DNA from: Areca catechu
Taxonomy: Eukaryota > Streptophyta > Magnoliopsida > Arecales > Arecaceae
Assembly: GCA_021397845.1 (NCBI GenBank)
Contig: CM038038.1
Location: 66,510,748 to 66,574,747 of the forward strand
DNA length: 64,000 nucleotides
Direction: 5' to 3'
Shown: positions 33,589 to 45,441 of the stretch, piece after piece
How the letters are laid out: every line of letters starts with the position of its first letter
Numbering within the stretch: the stretch's first letter is position 1
Position numbers and translations under genes: made by a program
Notes under the pieces: model-generated
Told to the model about the DNA's origin: nothing
The model's input: only the letters and a program-made list of their open reading frames with translations
Databases searched by the model: none

Positions 33589-35235
33589 TTAATCACTATG
33601 CTTACTAGATGGTCCTTGTTGAAGGGATCGATAGATGTTACCAAAATCAGGGCATGTAGGATACTCCTCTTTCAATCTATCAAACCCTACTACCTCAGTG
33701 CTCACAGAAGTCAACAACATGGAACGACGACTCAACGCATCGGCAACCCTATTTTCAGTATCGGCACGATGTTTCAGTATGAACGTATAAGCTTGTATGA
33801 ACTCTACCCATTTCCCGTGCCTAGGGTTCAATTTCTTCTGAGAACTAAGGAACCTAAGAGCTTCGTGGTCAAAAAATAGGACAAACTCTTGTGGTAGAAG
33901 ATAATGCCTCCAATAACATAATGCTTGAACTACCGCATATAGCTCCCTATCATAGGTGGAATACCTTAGTCTCGCTTCATTTAACTTTTCACTGAAATAT
34001 GCTACTGGGTGATTCTCTTGACTCAAGACACCTCCAATTCCTACCCAAGAAGCATCACAAGCAATCTCGAACACTTTGGTAAAATCGGGTAGCCTCAAGA
34101 CGGGTGCGTGTGTCATTTTTTCCTTAATTGTTAGGAAGGCTTTGTCTGCTGCTTTAGTCCACTCAAAAGTTTCCTTCCTAATACAATCAGTGATTGGAGC
34201 CACTAGCATACTGAACCCTCTAATGAATCTCCTATAAAAGGTGGCTAAACCGTGGAAACTACGGATATCATGGATGCTTTTGGGTACTGGCCACTCTACT
34301 ATGGACTTAATTTTCGCAGGGTCAGTGGACACTCCTTCAGATGTGACTACGAATCCTAGAAAGATTACTCTATGTGTTAAGAAATCACACTTCTTGATAT
34401 TGGCATAGAGGCTATCCTTTCTAAGGACTTGGCAAACTTGCATTAGGTGGGTTAAATGGTCTACCTTAGTCTTGCTATAGATAAGAATGTCATCAAAGTA
34501 GACCACCACAAATTTCCCGATGAAAGTTTTCAACACCTGATTCATAATTCTCATAAAGGTGCTGGGTGCATTGGACAGACCGAACGGCATGACTAACCAC
34601 TCATATAATCCATCTTTAGTCTTAAAAGCGGTCTTCCATTCATCTCCAGGCCTAACCCTAGCCTGGTGATAGCCACTCTTTATGTCTATCTTGGAGAAAA
34701 TCGTTGATCCGGCTATCATGTCTAACATATCGTCCAGTCTTGGGATTGGAAACCTATATTTAACAGTAATCTTGTTGATGGGACGACTGTCTACACACAT
34801 CCTCCAGGTGCTATCCTTCTTAGGGGTTAACAAGGCAGGGACTGCACATGGGCTTAAACTTTCTCTAACAAACCCCTTTCTAAGAAGTTCACTAACTTGC
34901 CTTTGTAACTCCTGATGTTCAGTTAGATTCATCCTATAATGTGGCAAATTAGGTAAAGTCGTGCCAGGGACTAAATCTATGGCATGCTGTATGTCCCTTA
35001 AAGGTGGAAGACTATCGGGTAGGTCCTCGGGAAACACGTCTTCAAATTCTTTCAATAATTGGACCACCTCTTGAGGGTGTTCTACAGGGGTGTGGTTCTT
35101 AGTTTCCTTAGCAGCTACCATCCAAATAGGTGCTCCCTCATTAATGTCTTTTTCTAATTCTCTTGCACCTATCAAATTTAATCCAGTCCTTTTTTCTTTC
35201 AGGCTGCTAGCTTCTCTTTTAGTGTTGTCCTTAGG
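33589..35235 (-). pseudogene. CHR-B reverse transcriptase and RNase H
   Basis: This long uninterrupted piece (about 528 codons from 35175) covers the whole RT. It has W-R-M-C-V-D-S-R-P-I-N-K-I-T, F-S-K-I-D-I-K-S-G-Y-H-Q, M-P-F-G-L-S-N-A-P-S-T-F and the catalytic Y-F-D-D-I-L near 34490. The RNase H part has E-I-A-C-D-A-S, Y-D-R-E-L-Y-A-V and the R-V-A-D-A-L-S-R-R end. Catalytic residues of both enzymes look intact. The segment ends at a TAA at 33591-33589 in the linker to integrase. Because gag-pol is one frame, the upstream stops would prevent normal expression. Confidence 0.93.
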
Positions 35236-35415
35236 CTAGGTTGGATGAATGATAATTTTCTTGCCATTGAAATTGAAAGCACAGGAGTTTGTTCGACCAA
35301 AAATTGTCACATCATGGTCAAACAGCCATGGCCTACCTAGGATGATGCTACTTACTCCCATAGGGAGCACATCACACTAGATTCGTTCCTGATAGGACTT
35401 AAGTTGGATTCGGAC

Positions 35416-36846
35416 CTAACATCTCTGCTTGATTAGGATAGAAGTGGAATCAATCCCGGATACCTTATATGGATTGGGATGTGGTTCAGTGGGTAATCCT
35501 AGACTCTTGGCTGCACTAGTGGAAATGGCATTGACATAGCTTCCACTATCGATCATGATCTTACAGTCCTTTTCTCCTATTTTGACAAATGTATGTAGGA
35601 TGCTAGTCCTATGCCAGTCTTCCTGCTCTTTGGTCTGTGTCATGATACATCTCACAACTCCTAACACATCTGATGAGTCTACATTTTCTTCATCTCCTTC
35701 ATACTCATCAGCTAAGCAATCCCCTGCTTCATAAACCTCCTCTTCATTATTCTCTAGGGGTTCTGATTCTTCTTCTTCTTCTACCTCTCCTATATGTAAT
35801 GCTCTAGAGGGACATTGGCTCAGGAAATGACCAGGTTTACGATACTTATAGCAGACTCGCTCCCTCTCACCTCGAACTTCAGGGCTCTTTCCTTTATCTT
35901 CTCTAGGAATTGGAGGAATGGCAGGGTTGGGTCTAGGGGTTGGATTCGAGCTGGGTCTTGGTCTATTGGCTGTATTAGGGACTGAACTAGGTCGACTAAC
36001 AGGAGGATTAAACCTAGTGGGCTCTGGTCGCCTAAATGAAGCTCTCCTCTGAAACCTCTCATAGTCCATGGCAACTTGGTATGCCTGTTCTAAATCATGG
36101 ACTTCTCTCAAAAATAATTCCCCGTTTATATCTTCATTCAATCCTGATCTAAACCTCGATAAAGTGGCTGCCTCAAACTCGACTACGTTGCATCGCATTA
36201 CAAACTCATCAAATTTAGCAACGTATTCAGAAACGATCTTATTTCCTTGTGTCAATCGCTGCCACTGATCTAACAACCTTTGCTGATATGACATAGGCAA
36301 ATATTTCTCTCTAAGCTTTCTTTTCATGTCTCTCCAGGTCGCTATAGGTAAGTCTCCCCTCTGCCTAGCTATGTGTTCGACATTTTCCCAATACAACCTA
36401 GCCTGACGGACTAGTCTGATTTTGGCAAACTTGAATCTTCTCTCTTTAGACATATCATACCAGTCAAAATATTGGTCCATGTCAGCCTCCCAGTCTATGT
36501 ACACCTTAGGATCTAGGCTTCCCTCAAAGGTTGGTGCATCTAGACGGATATTCCTTAAGGCCCGATCATCCTGATCAAAAGAATCATGGCGAGGTCTTCT
36601 AGGATATGGCTCTGGAGTGTGATCAGCATAATCCTGATGTGGGCTTCTATGAATTGGATCAGGTGTATGTTCCTGTCGTTGGGCTCTAGGGTGAACTGAA
36701 GGTAATCTAGGTGAAGGTGGTTCAGTTGGGGTCAACCTAGATTCCTCTAGGTTTCCTATCCTTTCCTCGAATTGATCAAACCTAGAATCCAAATGTTCAA
36801 GTCGCTCAATCATAGATCTCATAAGGGTTTCCATACTAGTGTCCAT
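35416..36846 (-). pseudogene. CHR-B gag and aspartic protease
   Basis: The ATG at 36846 begins a 476-codon frame. A helical N-terminus (E-R-L-E-H-L-D-S-R-F-D-Q-F-E) is followed by the retrotransposon gag core (F-E-G-S-L-D-P-K-V-Y-I-D-W, Y-R-Q-R-L-like, Y-V-A-K-F-D-E-F) and a Pro/Arg/Asn-rich linker. Next is a zinc knuckle reading C-Y-K-Y-R-K-P-G-H-F-L-S-Q-C, whose second cysteine is tyrosine (35853-35827). Protease follows with I-M-I-D-S-G-S. A TAG at 35418-35416, another at 35379-35377 and a third at 35238-35236 separate protease from RT in the same frame. Between them V-S-S-I-I-L-G-R-P-W-L is recognisable as the protease end. Confidence 0.92.
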
Positions 36847-38109
36847 GGATTAACTTGGTTGGTCTTGTGAAGGGTGGTAAGGAGTTCCTGATCTAGTTGT
36901 CATGCAAACAATTAGACTCAAACTCGGGCTAAGGATTTCTAGACCTAGAGTACAAATTTGAGATCTAATTAAAAGGACCAACTAGCTAGTAGTAACTTAC
37001 GTGACTTAGCCAGGTAGGTGGGAAGGGGAGTGGAGGTCCCTGTTCTGCCAACCTTAGACACCAATCTATGATTGGCCAGGTAGGCGGACCAACCCACAAG
37101 CCCTAATACACCAATCCTAGACACCAAGCCCGTAAGCACACACCAATTAGTGGACATAATCAACCTGACCCTAATCCAAACCCGACTTGTTGGTGTCCCT
37201 AACCCACTAGGGTGATTAGGTCTAATTAGTTTTAATTAAGGATTGGGATCGAGATGATGGGTTGTGGTTTTGGGCTAAGGACAAGTGATGAACTCTTGCC
37301 CCCATGTCATATTGATGCCCTTAAGATGTTTTCAAATGAATGCAATTTTTGTTTTTTTTTTTTTTTTGTGTTTTATAAGCTGACTTAATTATTTGACTTG
37401 ATTAGTTTTCAAACAATTTCAAATTCAAACTTAAATTTTAAAATTTAAATTTCAAACTCCAAGTTTTAGATTCTATAATGTCGGAATTCAAAATTTTAAA
37501 ATTTAAAATTTGAACATCAAATTCAAAAATTTTCTGAGATTGGTTCTTGCTGGAATTTTAGTTCAGATTGAATCTTAGAGAGTATTTTGAATGCTAGAAA
37601 TTCTAACAATCGAAATAAAATCTGAAATTTTTTTGAGAAATAATATGAATTATGAGGATCTCAGCAAAGCAAAAATCAGAAAATCTTGATCTATCTGTAT
37701 AGAGAAACAATAAAAATAACAAACCATGTACTGCAGAATTTTTCAGCAGGACAAAAGATTGAAGTAGGAATTTTAGTATGTTCTGTGAACTTCTTCTGAT
37801 GCTAAAACTTTGTGTGATTATAACTAACCTTATATGGAATCAAAAAAAAGATTATGGCAATGCAAAATGTACTTTTTTTTTCTTTTGATTTTTTTTTTTT
37901 TGATCACAGCCAGCAGATTCAGATTCACAGAAAAAAAGGAAATTAAAGGAATTGCGATGCTTTACCAAACTCTAATCTAAAACTTCATGTCCGGCCCGGA
38001 GGCTCATTACTCCCATGGGTCGTGACAGTGTACTGGAGTACACCCGCTCAGGAGGCGTGAGTTTTTGATCTAGTTTGGATCCAAGAGAAAACTATTCTAC
38101 CCTAATGCA
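36847..38109 (-). other. CHR-B 5' leader, non-coding
   Basis: The leader between the primer binding site and the gag ATG holds a poly(T) tract at about 37350-37369 and runs of ATTTAAA-type sequence at 37430-37510. No gene is visible. Confidence 0.8.
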
Positions 38110-38114
38110 ACCAT

Positions 38115-38126
38115 GCTCTGATACCA
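38115..38126 (-). promoter_or_regulatory. CHR-B primer binding site (initiator tRNA-Met)
   Basis: On the minus strand TGGTATCAGAGC begins four bases after the 5' LTR end (38131). It is complementary to the 3' end of plant initiator tRNA-Met. Confidence 0.92.
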
Positions 38127-38130
38127 AGAT

Positions 38131-39461
38131 TGGTAGGGAATGCAAAGTGAAGATGAAACTATGCAACTCTAAAGGAGATTAGCGAAGATTAATTGGCAAG
38201 TTTTATCGGCATATGAAGAGTTCAGCATAATTTATCAAAGATAAGTTAATGGAGCAAACTTGAATGATCATGCATAACCTTAATTACCGAGACTTTGAAA
38301 TAATAAAGAAATAGGACAGAATTAAAATCACCAGTCATGCTAGTCAGATTAATGTCTCAGACCTAATTGATACTGACTTACCTGGCATTGATTTTCCAAG
38401 AAGAATAAGATCACTCTTGAGGGGATCTTCCAGATGACCAGGCCATGCTACAGGTTGGAGACTTTTCTTGCTTTCTGGATTGGTGGCAAGAGATCCTTCC
38501 TCTTAAAGTCGGAATCCCAGAGAACCCTGCAACAAAGAAATCCCTAAGATGAAAGAACTTAACAAAACATGAAATGGAGAAAGGAAAGAGAGGTGGATGA
38601 AGCATTGATGGGGATCCTTCTTGGCGCCATGGTGGAGTGCTTGAAATGGAACTGGTTGGTCTCCTTGTGTTGATTCTCTTGATTCACCATTGCATGTTGA
38701 AGGCTCACTTGAGATTGGAGAAGAAGAAAGGAGTCTTTGGGCGTTGGAGATGGAAGAAGGGAGGAACTAGAGTGGGCGAGGAAGAGGAGAAAGACTAAAC
38801 CACATAGACACAAAGACAATCACATAGAAAGAATAATCCAAGCCAAAAATTTAATTCATCCATTTTTTTTTACAATGGGGCATCCCAAAGCCTTTAATAG
38901 GAGCCTTACAAATCTTTAAAATTTGAAAATCCCTAAAATGTGGAGGATTACAAGGAGAGTTAGAGGATTTGTAGGCCTTGATGCTTGATTTGTGGAAGAG
39001 GGTGGCCAACCAACATTTTGAATTCAAACTTTCTTCTTGGGCGCCCTCTTGGAGTTCCTTCAACCCATGACAAGTGGCGCCAAAGTGGGGACCACTTGAT
39101 GAGGTGGCTTCTAGCTAAGATGGTGCTGAGGTGGCAAGTGGTAGCTGATGTGGCGCTGAGGTGGCAAGTGGCATGTGGCACCACTTGGCTTTGGACTTGT
39201 CTTGATGCTTCAAAATCTGACTTTCAACTAGACTAAGGCTTCAAATTGGACCCGACCCAGCATGGACTCGAAATTAATTGGACTAAGACTTTGACTTCAA
39301 CTGGACCAGACCCAATATGGACTCGAAATTAATTACAAGATTATTTGGACTCAAAATTGAAAGAGAAATTATAGGACTAATTACAGGACTAATCCAACCA
39401 TAAGGACTCAGACTTGAATTGAATAGGTTGGAGTCTTTTCCTGATTCTGGTTCCCACACCA
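38131..39461 (-). repeat. 5' LTR of CHR-B
   Basis: This 1331-bp copy is 30 bases longer than the 3' LTR because of a local duplication near 39120-39170 (GCTGAGGTGGCAAGTGG appears twice here and once at 31860-31880). It ends at GTATT (39462). It should contain the promoter for minus-strand transcription. Confidence 0.93.
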
Positions 39462-39527
39462 GTATTCCAATTTGGAAGAGGACTTGTAACCCAAATGTAA
39501 CCATGGTTAGTGAGGGCATGGGAACTC

Positions 39528-39535
39528 TATAAATA
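39528..39535 (+). promoter_or_regulatory. TATA box of the CHR-A LTR
   Basis: TATAAATA precedes a C-rich start-site region, and an AATAAA signal lies at 39575-39580. This is the usual R-region spacing of a compact LTR. Confidence 0.6.
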
Positions 39536-40274
39536 CCCCACCCCTCCCCCTCTTGTAATCATCTTTTTCTTATGAATAAACCTTGCTAAAATTTTGATTA
39601 ATTATCTTGAGTTTGAGTTTTGTTCTCTCTTTGAGTGCTCACCTTGTATTACTGGATTGAAACCCTGCTGTCCTAGCATCCCTTTACATCCCTGTAGATC
39701 AGCCACACCTAAGAATTGGAAGCCCTAGCTGCCGTCCAAGCCCAGGAGCTTCTTTTTCTTCGGCTGCCATCTTCTAATCCTAATCTCGATTCCTTCCAAA
39801 CCATAGTTTCTTTTCTTATTTGTTTATTGCTGTTTTGATTGACCCTATGCTTGCAGGATCCCCGAGGTGCTTCCCCTCCCCTAAAGAGTCCTTCTTTGCT
39901 ACCTAGACCGCCCAGATTAGCCATTAGATTCGAGGGAAATAAGACTTCTTCTTCCAGGCTCCGATTAGAGTTGTGAGTGATCCTTGCTTCTTCTGAATTT
40001 CAATCTCTGACTGGTATGAAACATTCCCTTCTCTTATTATTTGATTTGCTTGAAGTTAACTATCCTAAGCCAAGAATTTCTTAATTTTAGGGTCCTGTCT
40101 TTTAGCTATCTTGCATGATTCAGCCCGTGACAAGTTGATTCTTAGAATTGCTGAATACCTGCTAGTTCTTTACTTTGCTTTGAAAAATTAGCCATCAAAC
40201 CTAAATCTAAAAATCACAAAAAAAATAGTTTACTGCTTTTACTACATATTTAGCATTCTTAGATTCATCCCGCA

Positions 40275-42162
40275 TTAGACACCGAAAAGGTCCAGATCAG
40301 GGAAGGCCTCACCAACCTTAGCGAGTCTATCGTTGAAGCCATACTGATAATTGAATAGGCTTGCTTTAGTTACTTCCATCTTGAACTGCAAAGACTTTTT
40401 GAAGTCCTCGACGGCTTTAGCTGCCAGTTCTCTCATGGCTTTAGACTTTCTTATGGCCGCTTCGGTCTTCAGAGTTGCCTCTTCGGCCTTCGAAGATGCC
40501 TCTTCGGCCCTCCTGATCGCCTCCTCAGCCATCCTAGCTAGGCCTTCGGTCTTCTCATGGCTTTCTTTAACAGAATGCTCCAAGGAATCAGTTTGCTTCT
40601 TCTTCCTCCTTAGCTTCGCTTCCTGCTCAGAGATCTTCAGATGGGCATTCTTCAGTTTGCCTTTCATACCCTAAACCTTGGTGTCCACATGCATGAGCTG
40701 ACTCTCCATGGACAGCTTCAGCTCCCCAGCCACCTCCCTCTTGGCTCTGGCCACTTGGAGCTCCTCCTTCAAAGCATGGATGAGGCTGTCAATGCTCACC
40801 AGCTCCTGTTCCAGGAAGGTGATATCGTAGAGTAGCTGTACCAACAAGACAAGGTGTGAGATCGATCATGAACTAAATGGCCCATCAGACATAAAAGAAA
40901 TGATGAAGACCCTACCTGCAATAAAGAGGAAAAAGCAGAATCGGACACCTTGGTGAGGCTCCGACCCCAGATAACTGCCAAATCATGGGGCAGCATAATG
41001 TCCTTCAATACCTGCCTAGCTATGGCAGGAACTGAAAGACCCCCCATGATGGAAAGCTCTGAGGGGTCCGCAGGACAACCTCCTCCTGGATGAGCCCTCC
41101 AGATAGACTCCTTAACTTGCGGTGCCTTGCCCCTGTCCGCTGTAGGGGGTTAAGGCGATGGTGCATCGGCCACTAAAGACGAGCTCTCCCTAATCCTAAC
41201 TGGAGAGTCGACTGTTGGCAGAGACTTAACTGGTGGAGGCCCTTCCGAAGCCTCCATCGTCAGTACCCCGTCTCCTCTAGATGTTCCTCTGGAGGATGAA
41301 GCGCTTCTGCTTCTACTAGGATCATCCCCCTGGACCTTCTTCTGAACTTTTGATCCTGAAGGGGGAGCCCGGGCTGCCTTCCTCTTGGAAGACTGATGAA
41401 GCCAGCCGAAGTCAAGCCTCATCCCGCCACCTGCAAACAAAAACACCCTTCAGGATCAACTGGACCATGGAGAAACTAAAAGAGGAAAGCCGAAAACCTC
41501 TACCACTTATACCTAATACAGGGGACTCGCTAATCCTTGCAAGGTGGAGATTCCTTTCCTCCAACAGTTCATAGGTGGAGATGGCCTCCGAACTGGATAG
41601 TAAGGTGTAATCAGATTGATCGGCCACCAGAATCTTTTTTCCAGCTTAGCATCTAGGCACGACTCCCTCCACTCACTACTGAAGCCCCATGGTTGGGTGG
41701 AAGAAACAAAAACAAAATTGGGCTTCCATCCATGGATGGCGCTAGGCATGTCCCTCATGATTTTGCGATCAGGGCGAGGCCTGATAACCCATCATTCATG
41801 ACCGTGGAAATCTCTCTTGAGAATAAAAAGGGAAGTGAACAAGTTGGTCCTAGGCCCACGTTAGCTATGTGGCACCAGACCAAGAATCCGTAGAGATTTC
41901 GAATACTATTCGGAGTCAATTGCACGGGCATGATCTGATACATGTGAAAGACTTTGATGAAGAAAGGGTGCAGTGAAAAGCGAAGACCAGCCTTAAAATG
42001 ATCTTCATACATAGTGTTGCCGCCAAGATCGTCATGGCCCATAGCTGCTATTGGCGTCGGAGTGCGCTCCCTTCGCTGTCTCGCCATCCGGTATCCGGGA
42101 CCTGCAAAATAGGGATTAGAGACTCGAGCCGGGGTTTCTAGGGGGGGCACTCTGACGATCAA
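40275..42162 (-). pseudogene. Tat aORF with PF04195-type domain, body of a split copy
   Basis: Read leftward, 42162-41513 carries the 'putative gypsy type transposon' (PF04195) domain. Visible are F-K-A-G-L-R-F-x-L-H-P-F-F, Q-L-T-P-N-S-I-R and, after a frame change, G-W-K-P-N-F-V-F-V with W-G-F-S. The middle segment (41446-41150) is Ser/Pro/Arg-rich. The C-terminal segment (40800-40277) is a strong coiled coil with Ala/Glu heptads (E-E-A-I-R-R-A-E-E-A-S-S-K-A-E-E-A). It ends at F-P-D-L-D-L-F-G beside the CHR-A LTR, and its missing tail matches 29778-29554. The function of aORF proteins is unknown. Frameshifts or introns separate the pieces. Confidence 0.75.
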
Positions 42163-42779
42163 GTCAGTGACGATCCAGGGGAATAGATCCTCCTGGTTGA
42201 GCCTCGCTTGATGGACTCCATGCTAGGAGGAATGAATGGTGTGAGAGTGGGATGCAAGTGTGTCGGGGGAAGAGTGACCTAGCTAGAGGGATTCTCTGTA
42301 TGGCCTTTCCGCCCGCCCTTGCCTGGACTTGCTTGTGGTGCCATGCTCTCTGTTTGAGCTTGCACTTGTGTTTGAATGGTATTGCGTGTTACCTCCTTTA
42401 TCTTGCCTCCTTCGAGCTTTGTAGTTTAGGTTACCGTTGGGCGCCCACCTTGGGATCTCCGCTGGGCTATCAGGCGTGTGTGGTGGTGTCCCAAGGCACC
42501 TTTCCTGATTCATGATAAGGGAAGCTGTCATGTGTTCTGATATTCTTTATGCTCGCCTCATTTTGGGAAACCTGGCAGTACCTTGATTGGTGGGCGGGAT
42601 TCGAATCTCCTGATTGACTTCCCCTTTCGGGTGGTTCAAGTGGTTGGTGAGGAGCGTGGTGCCTCGATCAATGGGCCTCTCCACTTTTTTGTGTAACCGG
42701 CAGCCGCAGGTGGTCATTGCGGCCTGGTGGGTGTCCTAGTGCAATTCTCGGGTGGCTCGCCGGCGTCTTGGGATGGCGG
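42163..42779. other. Unassigned retroelement-like DNA
   Basis: I recognise no gene. The stretch lies upstream of the minus-strand aORF and may be its 5' leader or LTR. The last five bases (GCGGT, 42775-42779) are the target duplication of the adjacent solo LTR. Confidence 0.4.
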
Positions 42780-44238
42780 TTGATGGGGGACTAATATGCA
42801 TGCAATTTTTTTTGTATGTTTTATATGTGGGGTTGAGTGATTAATTCCTAAATTTCAGATTAAAATAAGTTGTAAGGAATTTTATATGAAATTTAGAAGA
42901 TCAGCATGTAGATTAGGACCTCGAAAAGTAGAAAAGAAGTATCGCCGGGGCTGAGAAGCCTCGGTTAGGGCAAGTTCTCCTACAATAAAACTACTGGAGG
43001 TAGAGGGGGTGTACCTGACAATGTCTGTGAAGATCGCAGCAAAAGGGTCTCTCGTTCCTCGATGGATGCGGCCTGGAAAACCGAGCCAAAGACCCGCGGA
43101 TACCCGGCTTTCTGCTCGGTGATCCGATTGAGGCTTGGCTGGAGTCGTTGGATTCGTAGGAACTCGGGGACCTGTAAATGACCTGTCAGGGGTTAGAAAA
43201 CTCACAAAGGAACAAGAAAATAAAGGAAAAACATCAAGGGAAGGCTTCTTTTGGAGTGGGCATCCAGGGATCTGAGATGCTTGTTGGCAGCAAGAAGATG
43301 ATTGCAGCACTTGGGAAGAAAAACTCTCGCAAACCCCTTTATGCACACAGCAGGGTATCACACAACTCAATAGAAGAACTCAAGGTTTTCATTCATCAAA
43401 AATTCTCCCTTCATACAAGAGGCTAGGGTCCCTTAAATAGACCCTTAACCTTGGGCTCCAAGTAATGGCACATTAGTCTTTACATGAGAATCCTTTTCCC
43501 TCTCAAACCCTAGCTAGAAAATAAGGAAACATTAGGTAGAAAATATCCCTAAAATTTCTCTTGACTTGGCCAACACTCCAAGGACACCTAGGGGGGTGTG
43601 TTGGGCTTCTAAGAGCAGCAAGGGGCTGGCCCAAAGGGGCCCGGGTGCTTGGGTTTGGGCCTTTGGAAGCTGGGGTGGCCTGGTAGCCAAGTAGCAGGAA
43701 TATTCCCTGGTATCTTGCTTCTTAGGGGCTTGGGCTTGGCGCCTGGGCTTGATTTCTTTGGGCTAGGATGCAGATGGACCTCTAAAATCATGGATGCCTT
43801 GGTCTATGAATATATTTTAGCATTTGGAAGGAAATCTGGGCATCTGGAGGGCATCTGCAAGGAATCAGGGTTTCTGATTTTCCTCCTGGGGTCTTCAAAT
43901 CTTCAAGCTGGGTTGGACTTGGGCTAAACTTCCATGTCTTCAATCTGGTTAGACTTGGTCTTTACTTGTATGATGTGGTCTTGAGTCTTCGGTATGCTTG
44001 GATAGGACTCAAAAAAAATAAAATTAGCTCAACATGAGCTGACCAGCATTGGACTGAACTAGCTCAACATGAGCTGACTAGTACAGAACTGAAATAACAA
44101 CTCAAAAAACTCAAATAACAACTAAAATGGACTCAGATGAGCTAAGCTCTTATTACAGATGGACTCATAAATTATTTATCAATTTACAGAGGGTTGAAAA
44201 GCCTCTGTCTTATTCTGGTGCCTCAGGTGTCCCCACCA
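42780..44238 (-). mobile_element. Solo LTR, TSD GCGGT
   Basis: On the minus strand it starts TGGTGGGGACACCTGAGGCA, the family start also seen in CHR-A and CHR-B, and ends ...CCCCCATCA. GCGGT flanks it exactly (42775-42779 and 44239-44243). Its segment 43480-43880 is an inverted relative of CHR-A 30460-30850. A TATA-like CTATTTAAGG is at 43440-43431 on the minus strand. The internal region has been lost, leaving one LTR. Open frames inside it are not genes. Confidence 0.88.
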
Positions 44239-44339
44239 GCGGTGTTATCCTCTGGTTTGTCGATGTTTATGCCTGAGCTAGGGGCTGAGCTAGAAAGGCA
44301 GGGCTCGACTCTGACCTAAGCATCCTGAGCTCGCGGGCT

Positions 44340-44770
44340 TGCCTCGGTGGAGGAGGGTAGAGCGTGGGCCCGGTCCAGAGGGCTTGACCTTAAAGAGGCT
44401 CCACATGACGGAGGAGGGCCGAGCTCGACTCCGACCATGGGGCTCAATCTTCGAGGGGCTCGCTCTAGAGGATAGAGTGCAGGCCTGGTCTAGAGGGCTC
44501 AACCTCGAAGAGGCTCCACACGGCGAAGGAGGGCTAGGCTCGACTCCGACCATGGGTCTCGATCTTCGAGGGGCTCGCTTTGGAGGGCAGAGCACGGGCC
44601 CGGTCCAGAGGGCTCAGCCTCAGAGAGGCTCTACGTGGTGGAGGGGGACTGAGCTCGGCTCCGACCACGAGGCTCGGTCTCCAAGGGGCTCGCTCTAGAG
44701 GGCACCGTTTGGTTCCAGCCTAGGCATCCCAGGCTCGTAGGCTCGACCTGGTGGAGGACGGAGCTCGGCT
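44340..44770. repeat. ~115-bp GC-rich tandem repeat
   Basis: GAGGCTC(C/T)AC...GGAGG...GAGCTCG recurs with GAGGCT at 44395, 44510 and 44625, an exact 115-base step. A partial fourth unit lies near 44740. It lies in DNA that is probably the LTR or U3 side of TAT-2. Frames across it are repeat artefacts. The flanking 44244-44339 and 44771-45436 hold no gene I can support. Confidence 0.75.
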
Positions 44771-45441
44771 TCGACGAGCGATCCTGTTGTCCCCGGGGAG
44801 CTCAGCCCGGCGGAGGAGTCTGAGCTGGGAACTCGATGCGGTGCCTGCCATGGCAGTTTCTTATGACATGGTGTCTGACAGCTACCCCACGTCAGTGATC
44901 TTGCCACATCATTTGCCCCTCACTCTCGAGGCTCGTCAGTGCACGGCACTCGGGTCGAAGGGAGTAATTGTGATGCTAATGTGGGAAGGTGAAGATCTGG
45001 TATAATGATGGCAATGATTGCCGGTGCTTCGTGGAATGGTCCTTCAGGCCAGTGCGAAGGTGCCACATGGCCACGTCCGAGGAGCAGTTAATGCTGGCAC
45101 AAAATTCAGAGCGATCGGGATGCCTTTTTCACTAATGGGCGGCACGTGGCTTGAATCCATTGGCGGAGAGGTCATAATGGTATGGATGCACTGGGTCATT
45201 TCGAAACGAAAAGAAGTTTTTACCCAAAATATCTGTTCTTTTTGAACTCTTCGCACTTGCTGCAGTACTCGAGTCTTCTCCTTTCTCTCAGTTACCTCAG
45301 ATCTTCTAAGGAACCAGGTTAGTTCCTCCTCTCTTCCTCTTTTATCAAAGTAGGGTCCTTCTTCTGAGTCTAGGGTTTCCCTTAGATCAAGTCCATCCCT
45401 TCATCTTCTTCTTCGAGTCATTTGCTTCTTCCTTCTTTGGG

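Larger units (their letters stand above)
30870..39461 (-). mobile_element. CHR-B: full-length chromodomain Ty3/gypsy element, TSD GTATT
   Basis: The element runs leftward: 5' LTR 39461-38131, primer binding site, leader, gag-protease, RT-RNase H, integrase-chromodomain, 3' LTR 32170-30870. GTATT flanks both sides exactly (30865-30869 and 39462-39466). All coding segments share one reading frame, interrupted only by stops. The LTRs show about 8 differences in the first 300 bases, so this is one of the younger insertions here. The chromodomain and initiator-Met-tRNA primer site place it in the chromoviruses; I did not resolve the clade. Confidence 0.93.
30134..40281 (+). mobile_element. CHR-A LTR (two halves), split by CHR-B
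   Basis: The LTR starts TGGTGGGGGCACCAGGATTA at 30134, directly after a GGAAGAAT purine tract like that of CHR-B (GGAAGAAT then TGGTGTGGG). The halves are 30134-30869 and 39467 to about 40275-40281, roughly 1.55 kb in total. CHR-B sits at the join with a GTATT duplication. The right half has a TATA box and an AATAAA signal. Related LTRs are the solo copies at 42780 and 45442. The right edge is uncertain by a few bases. Confidence 0.75.

Noticed and set aside
42882..43370. 162-codon minus-strand gene
   Set aside because: It lies entirely in a solo LTR with matching GCGGT flanks.
43448..44030. An inverted repeat with 30460-30850 as one large palindromic transposon
   Set aside because: The two segments are independent LTR copies of one family in opposite orientation, each with its own boundaries and duplications.
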